Assembly: GCF_019602855.1 (NCBI RefSeq)
Contig: NZ_CP080766.1
Location: 2,108,001-2,172,000, forward strand
Direction: 5' to 3'
DNA length: 64,000 bases
From: Cupriavidus pinatubonensis
Lineage (GTDB): Bacteria > Pseudomonadota > Gammaproteobacteria > Burkholderiales > Burkholderiaceae
Shown here: piece after piece, positions 20,274 to 29,010 of the stretch
How the letters are laid out: every line of letters begins with the position of its first letter
How positions within the stretch are numbered: the stretch's first letter is position 1
Position numbers and translations under genes: made by a program
The notes under the pieces: model-generated
Database searches by the model: none
What the model was told of the DNA's origin: nothing
The model's input: the letters and a program-made list of their open reading frames with translations, nothing else

Positions 20274-22199
20274 ATGAACCCGTCCCTCCTGATTACCGTT
20301 CTGCTGTGGCTGTCGGTGGCGGGGCTCGCATTCGCGGTCGTGAAGCGTGCGTCGTACTGGCGGCTCGGCCGGGCGACCGCACCCGGATCGTTCGGCATCG
20401 CGAACCTGCTGGCCATCCCGAAGCGCTATTTCGTCGACCTGCACCACGTCGTCGCGCGTGATCCGTACATCGCGAGGACGCACGTTGCCACGGCAGGCGG
20501 CGCGATTGGTGCGCTGGGGCTCGTGTTCGTCAATTACGGTCTGGCGATCTATTCGCCATGGCTCGACAAGGCGATCTTCGCCGCGGCGCTCGCGATGCTG
20601 GTTGGCGCGGTGTTCGTCTGGCGCCGCCGGAGCGCGAAGGACGTACCCGCGCGTCTGTCGAAGGGGCCATGGAACACGCTGCCGTGGCTGCTGGGTTCGT
20701 TCGCACTCGGTCTCGTGCTCTACGTGGCCGTGCCGGCTGGCGTCATGTCGGGCGCGTTCGCGGTAGTCTGCGCGTTGCTGATCGGCGCCGGTGCGTTCGC
20801 GATGACGTTCGGCGCGGCGAAAGGCGGGCCGATGAAGCATGCGATTGCCGGCCTCATGCATCTTGCGTTCCATCCGCGCCAGGAACGGTTTGCTGGCAAG
20901 TCGGACTCATACACGGGCAGCGGCACCGCCACCCCGCCGACCGCGCTCAAGCTGCCCGAGATCGAGAAGCAGGAGTACGGCGTGGCCAAGCCCGTGGAGT
21001 TCCGCTGGAACCAGCTGCTGAGCTTTGACGCCTGCGTGCAGTGCGGCAAGTGCGAGGCCGCGTGTCCCGCGTTCGCCTCGGGCCAGCCGCTCAATCCGAA
21101 GAAGCTGATTCAGGATCTGGTGGTCGGCATGGCGGGCGGCAGCGACGCCGCATACGCAGGCACCCCGACGCCGGGCATCCCCGTCGGCCGACACCGCGGG
21201 GAGCCGAATGGCCCGATCGTGTCAGGCCTGATCGATGCGCAGACGCTGTGGTCGTGCACGACCTGCCGGGCCTGCGTGCAGGAATGCCCGATGCTGATCG
21301 AGCACGTCGATGCGATCGTCGACATGCGCCGCAACCAGACGCTCGTCCACGGCACCGTGCCTGGCAAAGGGGCCGAAGTGCTCGCGAACCTGCGCGAGAC
21401 CGGCACGATGGGCGGCTACGACACCGCGGCGCGCTATGACTGGTCGGTCGACCTGAATGCGCCGGTCGCGCAGCGGGGCAAGACGGTCGACGTGCTGATC
21501 GTGGCCGGCGAGGGCGCCTTCGACATGCGCTATCAGCGCACGCTGAGGGCCTTCGTGAAGGTACTGAACAAGGCTGGCGTCGATTATGCGGTGCTCGGTG
21601 GCGTGGAAACGGACACCGGCGATGTGGCCCGCCGTCTCGGCGACGAGGCGACGTTCCAGCAGATGGCGAAGCGCCTGATCGGCACGCTCGGTACCTTGTC
21701 TTTCAGGCAGATCGTGACGGCGGATCCGCACGTGATGCACAGCCTGCGCAACGAGTATCGCGCCTTGGGCTTGCGCGTCACGGTCAAGCATCACACGAGC
21801 TATCTCGCCGAACTGGCGGACAGCGGCCGTATCGCGCCGAAGGCGGTCGAGGCGCTGCGCGAAAAAGTCACCACCTATCACGACCCGTGCTATCTCGGCC
21901 GCTACAACGGCGAGACCGAGGCGCCGCGCAAGCTGCTGAAGACGATCGGCATCAAGGTGGTGGAGATGGAGCGCCATGGCATGCGCGGCCGCTGTTGCGG
22001 CGGCGGGGGCGGTGCGCCGCTGACCGATATCCCGGGCAAGCAGCGCATCCCTGATATCCGCATCGCCGATGCACGTGCAGTAGGTGCAGAAGTGGTCGCG
22101 GTCGGATGCCCGAACTGCACGGCAATGCTCGAAGGCGTCGTCGGTCCACGCCCGGATGTGCTGGATGTGGCCGAACTTGTTGCGGCCTCGCTGGAGTGA
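20274..22199 (+). CDS. dgcB: Dimethylglycine demethylase subunit DgcB (membrane iron-sulfur oxidoreductase)
   Basis: 641 residues. N-terminal transmembrane helices (about 5-25, 75-120 and 140-190) anchor a cytoplasmic iron-sulfur part with two ferredoxin-like motifs, CVQCGKCEAACP and CTTCRACVQECP. A C-terminal heterodisulfide-reductase-like CCG domain follows (YHDPCYLGRYN and RGRCCGGGGG). It is likely to receive electrons through the downstream ETF pair or from DgcA and pass them to quinone; the direction of flow is inferred. The true ATG is 20274; a longer overlapping frame inside dgcA is spurious. Confidence 0.92.
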   Translation: MNPSLLITVLLWLSVAGLAFAVVKRASYWRLGRATAPGSFGIANLLAIPKRYFVDLHHVVARDPYIARTHVATAGGAIGALGLVFVNYGLAIYSPWLDKAIFAAALAMLVGAVFVWRRRSAKDVPARLSKGPWNTLPWLLGSFALGLVLYVAVPAGVMSGAFAVVCALLIGAGAFAMTFGAAKGGPMKHAIAGLMHLAFHPRQERFAGKSDSYTGSGTATPPTALKLPEIEKQEYGVAKPVEFRWNQLLSFDACVQCGKCEAACPAFASGQPLNPKKLIQDLVVGMAGGSDAAYAGTPTPGIPVGRHRGEPNGPIVSGLIDAQTLWSCTTCRACVQECPMLIEHVDAIVDMRRNQTLVHGTVPGKGAEVLANLRETGTMGGYDTAARYDWSVDLNAPVAQRGKTVDVLIVAGEGAFDMRYQRTLRAFVKVLNKAGVDYAVLGGVETDTGDVARRLGDEATFQQMAKRLIGTLGTLSFRQIVTADPHVMHSLRNEYRALGLRVTVKHHTSYLAELADSGRIAPKAVEALREKVTTYHDPCYLGRYNGETEAPRKLLKTIGIKVVEMERHGMRGRCCGGGGGAPLTDIPGKQRIPDIRIADARAVGAEVVAVGCPNCTAMLEGVVGPRPDVLDVAELVAASLE

Positions 22200-22203
22200 C
22201 TCG

Positions 22204-23370
22204 ATGAACCAGATCCCACGTATCGATCCACGTCGGCCGTTCGTGATCACAGCGGCCGGCCTGAGAAGGATTACACTCGGCGAGACCGGCAGCGCGGATC
22301 CGAACGCTGCACACTGGTCCGCGCACGGCCACGGCACGGCGGCAAGGCCGCGCCGCGCCGTCAGCGATCCGCGGCACGTGCTGCTCGTTGTCGCGCACAG
22401 CGAGCGCGGCGCGCTGGACGACCATGCGTGCCAGGCGCTCGCCGCGGCGGCGCTGCTTGCCGATGCGCAGACCGAGGTCGCGCTGCTGGTGTTCGGCGAA
22501 CTGAAGGACGACGCGGCACCGCTCGGCGCCGACAAGGTCATTGCCCTGCCCACCTTCGATCGCCGCGCCTTTGCGCCCGATGCCGAACTGCGGGCGCTGC
22601 TGGCCTGCGCGGCCGCGCTGTCGCCTAAACATCTTTTCCTGCCGGATAACGCGACCGGCGATGGCGATCTGGGCCGCCGCTACGCGGCCGCAACCGGTGC
22701 GAGCGTCGCGACGCACGTGGTCGAGATCGACGCGGGCCACGTCGGCACCTACGCACAGGTGAAACGCGCCTTTGCGACACGCTCGCTGCCCGACGTGATC
22801 CTGCTTGCGCCGGGCGCGGTCGACACGAAGCTCCCGTTCACCGGCGCGGGCGAGTCGTTGTCAGGCGACTTCCTGCTCGGCATTGGCGATGGTGCGCAGC
22901 CGTATCGCGACCTGGGCCTCGAGGAGATCGATGCCGCACAGGTCGCGCTCGAGGAGGCGGACTTCATCGTGTCTGCCGGCAATGGCGTGGCCGATATCGG
23001 CGCGTTCGAGCAGCTTGCCGGCGTGTTCGGCGCAGCAATCGCCGCGAGCCGCGTCGCCGTCGACAATGGCCATTTCACGCGCGACAAGCAGGTCGGCGCG
23101 ACCGGCAAGACCGTAGAGGCGAGTGTCTATATCGCGTTTGGCATCTCTGGCGCCGTGCAGCACCTGCAGGGCATCAAGGACTGCCGTCACGTGATCGCCG
23201 TCAATCTGGACGGCAGCGCGCCCATTGCCAAGCGCGCGAACCTGACCATCGTCGGCGATGCGAACGAGACGATCGCGGCGCTGATGGCAGCGGTGCAGGC
23301 CGCACGCCGCACCAACGGAAGGGCGCCGGCAGCGGCCAGCGTCCGCGAACCGCTAGGAGCCGCAGCATGA
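22204..23370 (+). CDS. etfA: Electron transfer flavoprotein alpha subunit, dgc-associated
   Basis: 388 residues. It has an N-terminal alpha/beta domain and the C-terminal FAD-binding ETF-alpha domain, with GVADIGAFEQLAG, ASRVAVDNGHFTRDKQVGATGK, YIAFGISGAVQHLQGIKDC and VAVNLDGSAPIAKRAN. It starts 4 bp after dgcB and overlaps the beta-like partner by 4 bp. It is a pathway-specific ETF, longer than housekeeping EtfA (about 310) because of an N-terminal extension. It probably links DgcAB and perhaps GbcB oxidation to the quinone pool. Confidence 0.92.
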   Translation: MNQIPRIDPRRPFVITAAGLRRITLGETGSADPNAAHWSAHGHGTAARPRRAVSDPRHVLLVVAHSERGALDDHACQALAAAALLADAQTEVALLVFGELKDDAAPLGADKVIALPTFDRRAFAPDAELRALLACAAALSPKHLFLPDNATGDGDLGRRYAAATGASVATHVVEIDAGHVGTYAQVKRAFATRSLPDVILLAPGAVDTKLPFTGAGESLSGDFLLGIGDGAQPYRDLGLEEIDAAQVALEEADFIVSAGNGVADIGAFEQLAGVFGAAIAASRVAVDNGHFTRDKQVGATGKTVEASVYIAFGISGAVQHLQGIKDCRHVIAVNLDGSAPIAKRANLTIVGDANETIAALMAAVQAARRTNGRAPAAASVREPLGAAA

Positions 23371-24152
23371 ACGCCCCCCAACAAATCCGGCGCATCGCGG
23401 TGCTCGTGTCTATTGGCCGTCATCCGGTCAGCGGCGCTACGCGCTATAGCCGCAACGATGCCGCGGCGCTCGAAATCGGCCTGGCCCTGGCGGACAAGCA
23501 TCGCGCGCAGCTCGCGGTGCTGCATGCGGGTGACGCCACGGAGCCGGCCCTCGCCGAGTACCTGGCGCTCGGGGCACGCGAAGTCGAGGTGCTGGCCTGC
23601 GGGGCAGCGGATGATGCCGCGCGCACATTGGCCGCACGTGTGAAGGACTACGACCTCGTTTTGACCGGGACACGGGCGGAGGGCGCGTACGACACCGGGA
23701 TGTTGCCCTACCACGTTGCCGCGGCGCTTGGCCGCCCGCTGCTCGGTGCGGCCGTCGATGTCGACATCGCTGAGGGGCGCGTCACCGTGCGGCAGTTCCT
23801 GCCGAAGGGCCTGCGCCGTCGCGTCGAGGCGGTGCTGCCGGCCGTGGTGGCCGTCCATCCGCTCGCCAATGTGCAACCGCGCTTTGCCTACGCACGGCTG
23901 CGGGCGGGCGTGATTCGGACGGCGCCTGCGGCGCGGTTCGCAGACGCCAACGCCGCCACATGGACGCTCGGCGCTGCGGAGCGCAAGCCGGTCAGGCTGG
24001 CGGCCGCCGAAAAGCGCTCAGGGCATGCCCGGATGCTGTCGGCGACGACGACCGAGAGCCGCGGCGGAAACGTCGTAAATGGTGGGACTTCGGTCGAAAA
24101 AGCACAAGTCATCCTCGCCTACTTGCGCGAGCATCAACTCATTGACTACTGA
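23367..24152 (+). CDS. etfB: Electron transfer flavoprotein beta subunit-like protein
   Basis: 261 residues with the ETF-beta/adenosine-nucleotide alpha-hydrolase fold. RRIAVLVSIGRHPVSGATRYSRNDAAALEIGLAL and DYDLVLTGTRAEGAYDTGMLPYHVAAALG correspond to the ETF-beta N-terminal and AMP-binding parts, diverged from the housekeeping protein. The C-terminal tail (about 190-261) is low-complexity and less conserved. It overlaps etfA by 4 bp and should form the heterodimer with it. A 55-bp gap carrying a candidate operator separates it from gbcA. Confidence 0.85.
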   Translation: MNAPQQIRRIAVLVSIGRHPVSGATRYSRNDAAALEIGLALADKHRAQLAVLHAGDATEPALAEYLALGAREVEVLACGAADDAARTLAARVKDYDLVLTGTRAEGAYDTGMLPYHVAAALGRPLLGAAVDVDIAEGRVTVRQFLPKGLRRRVEAVLPAVVAVHPLANVQPRFAYARLRAGVIRTAPAARFADANAATWTLGAAERKPVRLAAAEKRSGHARMLSATTTESRGGNVVNGGTSVEKAQVILAYLREHQLIDY

Positions 24153-24155
24153 GGT

Positions 24156-24173
24156 TGCCGGTCCATCGGCAAA
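24156..24173 (+). promoter_or_regulatory. Candidate GbdR-type operator upstream of gbcA
   Basis: TGCCG-GTCCAT-CGGCAAA, followed by CAAACC, immediately after the etfB stop and about 34 bp before the gbcA ATG. It shares 12 identical bases (GGCAAACAAACC) with the glyA leader. Confidence 0.5.
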
Positions 24174-24207
24174 CAAACCAGGAATGCAGGGAATCCGGAG
24201 CCAGACG

Positions 24208-25449
24208 ATGAAAGTATCGGCAGACATTGGTGCGCTGGTGGAACGGCGCAAGCAAGGCTACAGCCTCGAGGCGCCTTTCTATCAGAGCGAGGAGATTTTC
24301 GCGCTCGATATGGAAGCGATCTTCCGCAAGCACTGGATCCAGGTGGCGGTCGAGCCAGACGTGCCGGAGCCGGGCGACTACATAACCGTCGAGCTGGGCC
24401 ACGACTCGATCCTGGTCGTGCGCGACGACGACATGCAAGTACGCGCCTTCCATAACGTGTGCCGCCACCGCGGCGCGCGCCTGTGCAACGAGGACAAGGG
24501 CACGGTCGGCAACATCGTCTGCCCGTACCACAGCTGGACCTACAACCTGACCGGCGACCTCATGTTCGCCGAGCACATGGGCGAGAAGTTCGACCGGTGC
24601 AAGCACAGCCTGAAATCCGTGCACGTGCAGAACCTCGCGGGCCTGATCTTCGTCTGCCTGGCGGACGAGCCGCCCGCCGACTTCGCGGCGATGCGCGCCG
24701 CGATGGAGCCCTATTTGCTGCCGCATGACCTGCCGAACACGAAGATCGCCGCGCAGGTCGACATCATCGAGGAGGGCAACTGGAAGCTCACGATGGAGAA
24801 CAACCGCGAGTGCTATCACTGCGTGGCGAACCATCCCGAGCTGACCATCTCGCTGTATGAGTATGGGTTCGGCTATCAGCAGTCGCCGGCCAACGCCGAG
24901 GGCATGGAAGCGTTCGAGAAGACCTGCATCGCGCGCGCGGCGCAGTGGGAAGCGCTGAACCTGCCGTCAGCCGAGATCGAGCGCCTGCTCGAAAGAACCG
25001 GCTTCCGTACGCAGCGCTTGCCGCTCGACCGCAGCGGCGAGTCGCAGACGCTCGACGCGAAGGTCGCCTCGAAGAAGCTGCTCGGCAAGTTCGAGCAGGC
25101 CGACCTGGGCGGGCTCTCGTTCTGGACGCAGCCGAACTCATGGCATCACTTCATGAGCGACCACATCGTCACGTTCTCGGTGATTCCGCTGTCGGCCGGC
25201 AAAACGCTCGTACGCACGAAGTGGCTCGTCCACAAGGATGCGCAGGAAGGCGTCGACTACGACGTGGCGAACCTGACGGCGGTGTGGAACGCGACCAATG
25301 ACCAGGACCGCGTGCTCGTCGAATATTCGCAGCGCGGCTCGGCAAGCAGCGCGTACGAGCCTGGCCCCTACTCGCCGTTCACCGAAGGCCTCGTCGAGAA
25401 GTTCTCGGCCTGGTATATCCGCCGGCTCGCAGAGCACGTCGGCGCATAG
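24208..25449 (+). CDS. gbcA: Glycine betaine monooxygenase, Rieske oxygenase subunit
   Basis: 413 residues. The Rieske 2Fe-2S site is C85/H87 and C105/H108 (CRHRG...CPYHSW). The mononuclear iron site includes H204 and H209 in ENNRECYHCVANHPEL. Family members hydroxylate a methyl group of glycine betaine, giving dimethylglycine and formaldehyde, with electrons from GbcB. The ATG at 24208 (MKVSADIGALVERRKQGYSL) is the family start; the longer frame covers the operator. gbcB follows 21 bp downstream. Confidence 0.95.
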   Translation: MKVSADIGALVERRKQGYSLEAPFYQSEEIFALDMEAIFRKHWIQVAVEPDVPEPGDYITVELGHDSILVVRDDDMQVRAFHNVCRHRGARLCNEDKGTVGNIVCPYHSWTYNLTGDLMFAEHMGEKFDRCKHSLKSVHVQNLAGLIFVCLADEPPADFAAMRAAMEPYLLPHDLPNTKIAAQVDIIEEGNWKLTMENNRECYHCVANHPELTISLYEYGFGYQQSPANAEGMEAFEKTCIARAAQWEALNLPSAEIERLLERTGFRTQRLPLDRSGESQTLDAKVASKKLLGKFEQADLGGLSFWTQPNSWHHFMSDHIVTFSVIPLSAGKTLVRTKWLVHKDAQEGVDYDVANLTAVWNATNDQDRVLVEYSQRGSASSAYEPGPYSPFTEGLVEKFSAWYIRRLAEHVGA

Positions 25450-25470
25450 GCGCAAGCAAAGGAAGCGGAG

Positions 25471-26631
25471 ATGGAGATGATGCGCGATGCAGTCCAATTC
25501 GAGCCAGCCGACAGCCGGGTGACGCGCCCGTCGTTCTGGAGTTCGCTCCCGGAGCGCTGGACGAGCGACGTCGAGGAGACGCTTGTGTGCTGCCACGTGC
25601 GGCAGGAAACGCACGACGTGAAGAGCTTCTTCTTCCATTCGCCGGACGGTCGCGCGTTCGTGTTCGAGCCGGGGCAGTTCATCACGCTGGAGCTCGAGAT
25701 CGAGGGCGAGACTATCAACCGGTGCTACACGATTTCGTCGTCGCCCGCGCGACCACACACGCTCTCCATCACGGTCAAGCGTGTGCCGGGCGGCAAGGTG
25801 TCGAACTGGCTGCACGATAACATGCGGCCAGGAACGCCGATCCGCGTGCTCGGTCCGGCCGGCGAGTTCACCTGCGCGCGGCATCCGGCGCGCAAGTACC
25901 TGTTCCTGTCCGCAGGCTCCGGCATCACGCCCCTGATGTCGATGAGCCGTGCACACCATGATCTTGGCGAGGATCGCGACATCGTGTTCGTGCACAGCGC
26001 GCGTACGCCGGACGACATCATCTTCTCGCGCGAGCTTGACCTGATCGCGTCGAACCACGCGAACTTCCGCACCTCCTTTGTCTGCGAAAGCGTTGGCGCG
26101 CGTACCAGCTGGCCAGGCGTGACGGGGTTCCTGTCGCTCCCGCTCCTGAAGCTGATCGCGCCGGACTTCATGGAGCGCGAGATCTTTACGTGTGGGCCGG
26201 CGCCGTACATGAAGGCGGTGCGCGACCTGCTCGACGAAGGCGGCTTTGATCGCAGGCGCTACCACGAGGAAAGTTTCTCGTTCGAGACGCTGACGGCCGA
26301 TGGCGCGGCCGATGCGCCGGCCCCGGATACGGACGTCGCATCGGCACCAAACGGCATTGCGGACATGGCGGCGTTCAGCGTCAGCTTCGCGAAGAGCCGA
26401 CGCGAGATCGTCTGCAGTTCGGGCCAGCATGTACTTGAAGCGGCGCGGCAGTCGGGCGTGCGGTTGCCAGCGTCATGCACGCAGGGCATGTGCGGGACCT
26501 GCAAGGTCAAGCTCGTATCCGGCCAGGTCGAGATGAAACACAACGGCGGCATCCGCCAGCGCGAGATCGACCAGGGGATGGTGCTGTTGTGCTGCAGCAA
26601 GCCGCTGTCGGATCTCGTCATCGACAAGTAG
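25471..26631 (+). CDS. gbcB: Glycine betaine monooxygenase reductase subunit
   Basis: 386 residues. An FAD-binding ferredoxin-reductase domain (about 35-140, with RCYTISSSP) and an NAD-binding domain (about 145-250, with LSAGSGITPLMSMSRA and FTCGPAPYMKAVR) are followed by a C-terminal plant-type 2Fe-2S domain (CTQGMCGTCKVKL plus a distal CC pair near the end). It moves electrons from NADH to GbcA. A GGAG site precedes the ATG at 25471; ATGs at codons 3 and 4 are alternatives. A 16-bp perfect palindrome lies at its stop codon. Confidence 0.95.
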   Translation: MEMMRDAVQFEPADSRVTRPSFWSSLPERWTSDVEETLVCCHVRQETHDVKSFFFHSPDGRAFVFEPGQFITLELEIEGETINRCYTISSSPARPHTLSITVKRVPGGKVSNWLHDNMRPGTPIRVLGPAGEFTCARHPARKYLFLSAGSGITPLMSMSRAHHDLGEDRDIVFVHSARTPDDIIFSRELDLIASNHANFRTSFVCESVGARTSWPGVTGFLSLPLLKLIAPDFMEREIFTCGPAPYMKAVRDLLDEGGFDRRRYHEESFSFETLTADGAADAPAPDTDVASAPNGIADMAAFSVSFAKSRREIVCSSGQHVLEAARQSGVRLPASCTQGMCGTCKVKLVSGQVEMKHNGGIRQREIDQGMVLLCCSKPLSDLVIDK

Positions 26632-26645
26632 GCGCTGCAGCGCCT
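26630..26645. other. 16-bp perfect palindrome at the gbcB stop
   Basis: AGGCGCTGCAGCGCCT overlaps the TAG stop of gbcB. It is self-complementary throughout and has no T-run after it. It could be an operator, an mRNA-stabilising hairpin or a weak terminator. Confidence 0.5.
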
Positions 26646-26687
26646 GCTCCGCGGCTGATGGCCGCACGCTCGACGGTTCTAACTACA

Positions 26688-26705
26688 CGGAGCGGTTCCG
26701 CTCCG
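26688..26705. other. Inverted repeat before the betaine-binding protein gene
   Basis: CGGAGCGGTTCCGCTCCG, an 8-bp repeat around TT, 17 bp before the ATG of the binding-protein gene. It could act as an operator or as a hairpin near the ribosome site (AATGGAGG). Confidence 0.5.
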
Positions 26706-26722
26706 GCCAATGGAGGTATGCC

Positions 26723-27586
26723 ATGAAGCTTCTTTCCAAGCTGTTGTTTACCGGCGCAGCGTCGGTGATGTTGACATGGAGCGCGTTCGCGCTTGGGGAC
26801 ACGAAACCGACCCTGAAGATAGGTTACGTCGAGGGTTGGGATGACAGCGTCGCGACGACCAACGTCGCCGCGCGGATCATCGAGAAGAAGCTGGGTTACC
26901 CGGTTCAGCTCGTGCCGCTCGCAGCGGGCGTCATGTGGCAGGGCGTTGCGCGCGGCGATCTCGATGCGACGCTGTCCGCGTGGCTGCCGGTGACGCAGGG
27001 CGCGTATTGGGACCAGTTCAAGACCAAGGTGGTCAATCTTGGACCGAACTTTACCGAGGCAAGAATTGGCCTGATCGTTCCGGCATCAGTGACGGCGAAG
27101 AGCATCGATGATCTGAACGCACAGAAGGCGGCGTTCGAAGGGCGCATCGTCGGCATCGATGCCGGCGCCGGCGTGATGCGCAAGGCCTCGGACGCCATCA
27201 AGAGCTATGGACTCAGCTATTCGCTGATGCCGAGTTCGGGCAGTGCGATGACTGCGGAGCTGGCGCGCGCGATGAACGCGAACAAGCCTGTGATCGTGAC
27301 GGGTTGGGCGCCGCACTGGATGTTCGCCAAGTGGAAGCTGCGCTTCCTCGACGATCCCAAGAAGGTGTTCGGTGATGCCGAGCACGTCGACAACATCGTG
27401 AACCCCGGCCTCGAGGCGAAGGCAAAGCCGGTCGTCGTGTTCCTGAAGAAATTCCAGTGGAAGCCCGGCGAAATCGACAGCGTGATGCTGGCGATCCAGG
27501 GCGGCACGAAGCCCGATGCGGCCGCCGATGCGTGGATCGCCGCGAATGCGGAGCGCGTGAATGCGTGGCTCGAAGGCGACCGCTAG
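26723..27586 (+). CDS. Quaternary-amine ABC transporter periplasmic binding protein (OpuAC/ChoX-like)
   Basis: 287 residues with a signal peptide of about 24 residues (hydrophobic core, then AFALGD). The mature part is an OpuAC-type two-lobe fold with IGYVEGWDDSV, GDLDATLSAWLP and VTGWAPHWMF. The tryptophans in such segments form the cage that binds the trimethylammonium head in this family. It probably binds glycine betaine, choline or carnitine. It is physically apart from the ATPase and permease genes at 29-31 kb, with purU between on the other strand. A terminator follows. Confidence 0.9.
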   Translation: MKLLSKLLFTGAASVMLTWSAFALGDTKPTLKIGYVEGWDDSVATTNVAARIIEKKLGYPVQLVPLAAGVMWQGVARGDLDATLSAWLPVTQGAYWDQFKTKVVNLGPNFTEARIGLIVPASVTAKSIDDLNAQKAAFEGRIVGIDAGAGVMRKASDAIKSYGLSYSLMPSSGSAMTAELARAMNANKPVIVTGWAPHWMFAKWKLRFLDDPKKVFGDAEHVDNIVNPGLEAKAKPVVVFLKKFQWKPGEIDSVMLAIQGGTKPDAAADAWIAANAERVNAWLEGDR

Positions 27587-27620
27587 TTCGTAACGCCTCA
27601 AGAAAGTCAGGGAGGGTTCC

Positions 27621-27656
27621 GGCCACGGTCGCATTGCGATCGTGGCCGATGTGTTT
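27621..27656. terminator. Terminator between the binding-protein gene and converging purU
   Basis: A 12-bp stem with one G-T wobble (GGCCACGGTCGC against GCGATCGTGGCC), 3-nt loop ATT, then GATGTGTTTT. Placed between converging genes. The T-run is short but adequate on the plus strand. Confidence 0.8.
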
Positions 27657-27662
27657 TGGGGC

Positions 27663-28535
27663 TTACTGGAACACGACCGTGCGGTCGCCGTTCAGGAACA
27701 CCCGTCGATCGATGAAGGCCTTGACCGCGCGTGCGAGCGTGATGCATTCGACGTCGCGTCCAACCGCGAGCAATTGCTCGGGCCGGTACGAATGATCGAC
27801 GCGCTCGACCGCCTGCTCGATGATGGGACCTTCATCGAGATCGTCGGTGACGAAATGCGCCGTCGCGCCGATCAGCTTGACGCCGCGCGCATGCGCCTGG
27901 TGATACGGCTTCGCGCCCTTGAAGCCAGGCAGGAAAGAATGGTGGATGTTGATCGCGCGATTGGCGAGCTTTCCGCTGGTTTCGGGGGACAGCACCTGCA
28001 TATAGCGTGCAAGGATCACAAGCTCGGCGCCGCTCGACTCGAACAGGTCCAGCCACTGCGCTTCCTGTTTTGCCTTCGTCTCTGGCGTGATCGGGAAATG
28101 CCGGAACGGGAGATCATGCTGCCGGGCGAGTGGTTCCAGGTCGGGATGGTTCGAAGCAATCCCCACGATGTCCATCTTCAACTCGCCCATGCGCCAGCGG
28201 AACAACAGATCCGCGAGGCAATGCTCGAGCCTGGACACCATGATCAGTACCTTCGGGCGCGCGTGCGCGTCGTGGATCGCCCATTGCATGCCGAAGCCCT
28301 CCGCTATCGGCGTGAACTCCTGCCGCAACACGTCAATGCCCGGCGCCTGGGCGTGGGTGGGATGGAATACACAGCGCAAGAAGAAGCGGTTGCTCAGGTC
28401 GTCATCGAAGACGGTCAGTTCGTCGATGTAGCAGCGATGGCGTTCCAGCAGGCCGACGACCGCAGCCACCTGGCCGGGGGCGCTCGGGCACGACAGCGTG
28501 AGAATGAAGGTTTGTGAGCGGGGCAGGGCGTCCAT
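27663..28535 (-). CDS. purU: Formyltetrahydrofolate deformylase
   Basis: 290 residues. An N-terminal ACT domain (about 10-85: FILTLSCPSAPGQVAAVVGLL) is followed by a formyl-transferase-type catalytic domain with VSRLEHCLADLL, GIASNHPDLEPLA, LARYMQVLSPE, INIHHSFLPGFKGAKPYHQA and a DEGPIIEQ segment; the N, H and D of the last part are the usual catalytic residues. It hydrolyses formyl-THF to formate and THF. Among sarcosine-degradation genes its role is to recycle THF loaded with C1 units. AAAGGA precedes the ATG at 28535. Confidence 0.95.
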   Translation of the reverse strand: MDALPRSQTFILTLSCPSAPGQVAAVVGLLERHRCYIDELTVFDDDLSNRFFLRCVFHPTHAQAPGIDVLRQEFTPIAEGFGMQWAIHDAHARPKVLIMVSRLEHCLADLLFRWRMGELKMDIVGIASNHPDLEPLARQHDLPFRHFPITPETKAKQEAQWLDLFESSGAELVILARYMQVLSPETSGKLANRAINIHHSFLPGFKGAKPYHQAHARGVKLIGATAHFVTDDLDEGPIIEQAVERVDHSYRPEQLLAVGRDVECITLARAVKAFIDRRVFLNGDRTVVFQ

Positions 28536-29010
28536 GGGATTCCTTTGGTGGAGTGGGGTGGCCGCCGGGCGCGTCGTGCGCTCGCGCGTGCCATGCGCGA
28601 AGTAGAGCAGTCCGGATGCCAGGCTGGATAGAACCGAAGCGCCACGAGGGTGGTATCGGTGCGCCAATGCGGTTGGGGTGTTGCGGTGCCGGTGTCGCCA
28701 GCGAAACCGCGCGCGCGGGTCGCAATCGGCCCATTCGGCGTCGCTTGCGGACAAGCCGGCTCGGACAGCCTGCCGCCGTGATTGCCGGTGTCGCATTTGT
28801 GCAAGCACTTGTCGGAATTCATCGGCAGTGGGGGGGATTTTCTGACAACTATGTAGGGGATCGCACCGTGTCTGAAGGCGATGCGACGAATCTGGTTTCC
28901 CGACGCATGCTGGACAGAGGTAGCGAAGCACCGCCCGCCTTTCGGAGATAGGGAAGGCCCAGGCATGCCATATGACGTATGAGTCCCCGCAGGACCAGGA
29001 GAGGGTTTCA
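28536..29010. other. Long intergenic region between purU and the ABC ATPase gene
   Basis: 475 bp with no gene I can support. Frames through it are shadows with no ribosome site and no recognisable domain. It must contain the divergent promoters for purU and the transporter operon. A short GGACAGAGG stretch near 28913 recalls part of a glycine riboswitch, but the rest of the aptamer is not visible. Confidence 0.5.

Noticed and set aside
28800..29010. Possible glycine riboswitch before the ABC ATPase gene
   Set aside because: A GGACAGAGG and a GCACCGCC-like stretch near 28912-28935 recall the aptamer, but the order and the conserved CTCTCAGGC core are missing and no tandem aptamer can be built. 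A covariance-model search would settle it.
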